In this document: positions 7,067 to 9,212 of the stretch, piece by piece
How the letters are laid out: each line of letters starts with the position of its first letter
Numbering within the stretch: position 1 is the first letter of the stretch
Assembly: GCA_003542275.1 (NCBI GenBank)
Contig: DPKY01000210.1
Span: forward strand, 5,929-15,140
DNA: 9,212 nucleotides
DNA from: Methylococcaceae bacterium
GTDB taxonomy: Bacteria > Pseudomonadota > Gammaproteobacteria > Methylococcales > Methylomonadaceae
Direction of reading: 5' to 3'
Notes under the pieces: generated by a model
What the model saw: only the letters and a program-made list of their open reading frames with translations
Database searches by the model: none
What the model was told of the DNA's origin: nothing
Position numbers and translations under genes: made by a program

Positions 7067-7780
7067 TTAGTTATTTTCAAGCATTGATTGCTTGAGAATG
7101 GCCCACGCTTCTTCACTGGTTTTTGCGTAATGAATAAAGGAAAGGTCTTTTGCGGCAATCATGCCCGCTTCTAGCAACGCTTCAAAATTGATAATTTTGT
7201 TCCAATAGGCTTTATCAAACAAGATAACGGGAATGCGTGGCATTTTTTCTGTTTGAATGAGCGTTAAGGCTTCAAATAATTCGTCAAGCGTGCCAAAACC
7301 ACCGGGAAAGACAATCAGCGCTTTGGTACGCATAAAAAATTGCATTTTTCGCATTGAAAAATGTTCAAATTGAAAACACAACTCAGGCGTTATGTACGTG
7401 TTTGGGGTTTGCTCATGAGGGAGGGAAATATTGAACCCCACACTTTTTCCGCCCGCTTCTGCCGCACCGCGATTCACCGCTTCCATAATGCCACCTCCGC
7501 CGCCAGTGGCAATAATGCACTGTTGAGGCGCATTGAGATAATGCGCGGTAATGCGAGCGCTCAGTTTTTGCGCTTGGCGGTAATATTGATTGTCAGGATT
7601 GGCAATACGTGCGCTACCAAAAATCACAATCGTTTGATGAATTCCTTGTTCACTGAGCGCTAAATTGGTTTTCAATAGCTCTAATTGCATCCGAATACCG
7701 CGTAATTCCTCACGCGCCAAAAATTCGGTATCTTTGAAGGCAAGAATATGCGAGGGGAGCTCTTTTTTATCAGCAGACAC
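7067..7780 (-). CDS. LOG-family protein (putative nucleotide 5'-monophosphate phosphoribohydrolase)
   Basis: Rossmann-fold protein of the LOG/TIGR00730 group, formerly mislabelled lysine decarboxylase. Characterised members hydrolyse the N-glycosidic bond of nucleoside 5'-monophosphates, including cytokinin precursors and, for E. coli PpnN, purine monophosphates. The 237-residue protein has an N-terminal helical extension of about 45 residues. After it come the first strand IVIFGSAR (51-58), the nucleotide loop TGGGGGIMEAVNRGA (92-106), R144-K145 and the catalytic signature PGGFGTLDE (159-167), all intact. No signal peptide is present, so it should act in the cytoplasm. The start is GTG, five bases after the stop of the Crp-type gene and without a strong ribosome site, so its translation is probably coupled to that gene. 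The specific substrate cannot be read from sequence. Confidence 0.88.
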   Translation of the reverse strand: MSADKKELPSHILAFKDTEFLAREELRGIRMQLELLKTNLALSEQGIHQTIVIFGSARIANPDNQYYRQAQKLSARITAHYLNAPQQCIIATGGGGGIMEAVNRGAAEAGGKSVGFNISLPHEQTPNTYITPELCFQFEHFSMRKMQFFMRTKALIVFPGGFGTLDELFEALTLIQTEKMPRIPVILFDKAYWNKIINFEALLEAGMIAAKDLSFIHYAKTSEEAWAILKQSMLENN

Positions 7781-7785
7781 AGCAG

Positions 7786-8454
7786 CTACCGCGTTCCGTA
7801 GACAACAATTGTTTTGCCGTGTGATGAAATCAACCCTTTGAGCTCTAATTCTTTGATGGCTCTGCCAGCCATCTCGCGTGAACAGCCTACAATGCGTCCA
7901 ATTTCCTGACGGGAAATATGCAACTGCATCCCTTCAGGGTGCGTAATGGCTTGGGTAGATTTACATAAATCAAGTAACGCATGGGCAACGCGCCCTTCGA
8001 CGTCTATAAAAGCCAGTTCACATAATTTATTGCTGGTATTGAGCAGGCGCGTGGCCAGTTGCTCGCCGATAAGATATAAAATATCTGGCGCACAAAATAG
8101 CAAATCCTTGTGAAGCACTTCTTTGAGTGCAGAATACGTAATTTCAGCTAAGACGCAGTGTTCGCGCGTGCGGGCATTGACTTTTCGCACTTCCTCTCCC
8201 TTGAAAATGCCAATTTCGCCGATGAATTCATTTTTCCCTAGATAAGCCAAAATCAAATCATTACTTTGTTCATTGGCTTCATTTTCAGCGAAAATCGCAA
8301 CTGATCCTTCAATAATAAGATACAGACGATCTCCAATATCACCAATTTTGATAATATCCGTTTTGGGTGGGTATTTTTTCTTTTCACAAAATTTGAGAAA
8401 GGTGGCAATCAGCTCTTTATAGGGCGATTTTGTGTACAATGTATTATCAATCAT
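7786..8454 (-). CDS. crp: Crp/Vfr-type cyclic nucleotide-responsive transcription regulator
   Basis: Global regulator of the Crp/Fnr superfamily; 222 residues against 210 for E. coli Crp. The N-terminal beta-roll (about 25-110) contains YLIIEGSVAIF and FIGEIGIF. The DNA-binding winged helix holds SRQEIGRIVGCSREMAGR (181-198), with R193, E194 and R198 matching the E. coli residues that read TGTGA half-sites. The C-terminus HGKTIVVYGTR is identical to that of E. coli Crp, and SREM is Vfr-like. In the cAMP pocket E80, R90, T140 and S141 are kept, but the position of E. coli S83 is K91. About five extra residues near 115-119 precede the dimer helix. There is no FNR-type cysteine set. The ATG start leaves a 94 bp gap to the divergent lipoprotein gene, with no clear ribosome site. 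A LOG-family gene follows after 5 bp. Confidence 0.92.
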   Translation of the reverse strand: MIDNTLYTKSPYKELIATFLKFCEKKKYPPKTDIIKIGDIGDRLYLIIEGSVAIFAENEANEQSNDLILAYLGKNEFIGEIGIFKGEEVRKVNARTREHCVLAEITYSALKEVLHKDLLFCAPDILYLIGEQLATRLLNTSNKLCELAFIDVEGRVAHALLDLCKSTQAITHPEGMQLHISRQEIGRIVGCSREMAGRAIKELELKGLISSHGKTIVVYGTR

Positions 8455-8489
8455 ATTTTAATTTATTGTAAAAATAGAAAAGTCGTGCG

Positions 8490-8517
8490 TTGCTTTTTTT
8501 TGTAGTTCAAGCATAAT
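8490..8517 (+). promoter_or_regulatory. Candidate sigma-70 promoter of the lipoprotein gene
   Basis: TTGCTT (8490-8495) and CATAAT (8512-8517, five of six bases matching TATAAT) are separated by 16 bp. Transcription would begin near 8524, about 25 bases before the chosen ATG. The spacer contains most of an eight-T run (8494-8501). The -10 box overlaps an upstream in-frame ATG at 8516, which argues against that ATG as the translation start. Confidence 0.5.
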
Positions 8518-8548
8518 GGTATTTTACCTATTTTTTCGGTTGACTCTT

Positions 8549-8986
8549 ATGAAAAAAAATATTTTTTTTACGTCACTGATGGCAGTTTGCGTTATCTCGA
8601 TAATGGCAGGCTGTTCTGATGACAAAGGCAAAGAGAGCAAAATGCAAACGAATGGTGTTGAGCACACACCTATTAGTCATACCTTGCTTGATGCGAAAGT
8701 TAGCGCAAGTGATAAACAGAAATTTGAAGTGGCCTTTGCAAGTCAATGTGAGCAGCGCGAACTGAAGGGTTCTGTGAACCCAGACGTTGATAAACCGCGT
8801 ATTGATAAAGCGTGCGAATGTATTGCCACCTTCATGATGAAAGATTTAACCGCTATTGAAGCAGAAAAATTCTTAACCGAGCATCAAGGTTCACAATCAT
8901 TAACAATCAAGTATGAAAATGCGGCTTATCACTGCTTACAACAAAAAAATCCGCCTTCTCCAGCACATTTGTTTAGCAAACCCTAA
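8549..8986 (+). CDS. Small putative lipoprotein with a C/CxC/C cysteine pattern, function unknown
   Basis: I do not recognise the family. The 145-residue product begins MKKN, continues with a hydrophobic stretch and ends the signal at the lipobox IMAGC, so C22 should be lipidated by the Lgt-LspA pathway. Serine at +2 of the mature protein suggests outer-membrane sorting by Lol rules. After a charged linker, a domain from about residue 45 to the end carries four cysteines: one in FASQCEQ, a CxC pair in KACECIATF, and one in AAYHCLQQ. These could form two disulfides or bind a ligand; this is inference. The start at 8549 is preferred over the longer in-frame ATG at 8516 because only it gives a proper signal peptide and because 8516 overlaps the -10 box. 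No good ribosome site is seen. The gene is divergent from the Crp-type regulator and upstream of fdxA. Confidence 0.8.
   Translation: MKKNIFFTSLMAVCVISIMAGCSDDKGKESKMQTNGVEHTPISHTLLDAKVSASDKQKFEVAFASQCEQRELKGSVNPDVDKPRIDKACECIATFMMKDLTAIEAEKFLTEHQGSQSLTIKYENAAYHCLQQKNPPSPAHLFSKP
8552..8569. repeat. Perfect 18-bp A8-TA-T8 palindrome at the lipoprotein start
   Basis: Eight A, then TA, then eight T follow directly after the ATG at 8549 and encode KKNIFF of the signal peptide. The 18 bp are perfectly palindromic. The two homopolymers are candidate slippage sites that would shift the frame in the first codons. Confidence 0.85.
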
Positions 8987-8991
8987 CTTTC

Positions 8992-9000
8992 TGCTATAAA
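8992..9000 (+). promoter_or_regulatory. Candidate extended -10 promoter of fdxA
   Basis: TGCTATAAA matches the extended -10 form TGnTATAAT at all but the last base. The -35 region is weak (TTTAGC with 17 bp spacing), as is common for extended -10 promoters. It begins six bases after the lipoprotein stop, and the predicted transcript would have a leader of about 50 bases before the ferredoxin ATG. Confidence 0.5.
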
Positions 9001-9055
9001 ATGCCGCACTTAAATTAAACACTTACCTTTTCATTCTTTTTTCGAGTATTAAATT

Positions 9056-9212
9056 ATGGCTTTTGTTGTTACCGATAATTGTATTAAATGTAAATTCACC
9101 GATTGCGTGGATGTGTGTCCAGTTGATTGCTTTCACGAAGGACTAAACTTTTTAAGTATTGATCCAGACGAGTGCATTGACTGTGGGCTATGTGTTCCAG
9201 AGTGCCCTGCTG
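9056..9212 (+). CDS. fdxA: 7Fe ferredoxin FdxA, N-terminal part (cut by window end)
   Basis: Small cytoplasmic electron carrier with one [3Fe-4S] and one [4Fe-4S] cluster. The 52 visible residues closely resemble the start of Azotobacter vinelandii ferredoxin I. Cysteines stand at 9, 12, 17, 21, 25, 40, 43, 46 and 50. By that model C9, C17 and C50 bind the 3Fe cluster, C21, C40, C43 and C46 bind the 4Fe cluster, and C12 and C25 are the extra cysteines. The signature [11 protein letters not shown] is intact. The ATG at 9056 gives the typical [11 protein letters not shown] start. The frame runs off the end; the family is about 107 residues, so roughly half is missing. It probably has its own promoter just after the lipoprotein gene. 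Confidence 0.95.
   Translation, partial: MAFVVTDNCIKCKFTDCVDVCPVDCFHEGLNFLSIDPDECIDCGLCVPECPA

Noticed and set aside
8455..8489. TACAAT (8465-8470, minus strand) as the -10 box of the Crp-type gene
   Set aside because: It would leave a leader of only about four bases before the ATG and has no credible -35 at normal spacing. The promoter is left unassigned.
8516..8548. Upstream in-frame ATG for the lipoprotein gene
   Set aside because: It would add 11 residues ahead of a clean MKKN signal peptide and overlaps the likely -10 box, so it should not be transcribed.
8999..9014. AAGTGCGG on the minus strand, resembling the Haemophilus uptake signal sequence
   Set aside because: The ninth base differs from AAGTGCGGT and I found no second copy in the window, so a single 8-base match is likely chance.

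Overview
This window reads as core chromosome of a gammaproteobacterium with moderate, slightly AT-leaning base composition (judged by eye, not computed). The evidence is a PilB-PilC-PilD cluster, a Crp/Vfr regulator ending in the family's conserved C-terminus, a DnaX with the tau C-terminal domain, an Azotobacter-type 7Fe ferredoxin, and a short Alu-less 4.5S RNA. The pilB-pilC-pilD order also matches the fimN-fimO-fimP set known from Dichelobacter (Cardiobacteriales), but that placement is only a guess.

Layout. (1) Positions 6-3822, plus strand: pilB, pilC and pilD, packed with almost no gaps. They encode the extension ATPase, the inner-membrane platform and the prepilin peptidase of a type IV pilus (or related transformation pilus). 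pilD starts with TTG at a TTGA junction. (2) Positions 3800-6985, minus strand: in transcription order 4.5S RNA (ffs), dnaX, ybaB and a YheT-type alpha/beta hydrolase. The hydrolase 3' end overlaps the pilD 3' end by 23 bp, tail to tail. The RNA gene sits directly in front of dnaX. An open frame of 47 codons runs from it into dnaX and would mislead gene callers; the real dnaX start is at 6838. recR, which usually follows ybaB, is not there. (3) Positions 7067-8454, minus strand: a Crp/Vfr-type regulator followed 5 bp later by a LOG-family phosphoribohydrolase with a GTG start. (4) Positions 8455-9212, plus strand: a divergent gene for a small cysteine-containing lipoprotein of unknown function, then the start of a 7Fe ferredoxin gene (fdxA) cut by the window end.

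How the genes fit together: most are housekeeping (replication clamp loading, a nucleoid protein, co-translational targeting) or pilus biogenesis. In Pseudomonas, Vfr-type regulators act on type IV pili and virulence genes, so a regulatory link is possible, but no Crp site was identified. I saw no mobile element, tRNA, CRISPR array or defence system, and no obviously new system. The most unusual signals are three 8-base homopolymers around the promoter and start of the lipoprotein gene, a lysine at a cAMP-contact position of the Crp protein, and a compensatory base-pair change next to the SRP RNA tetraloop. No gene-free stretch exceeds 300 bases.
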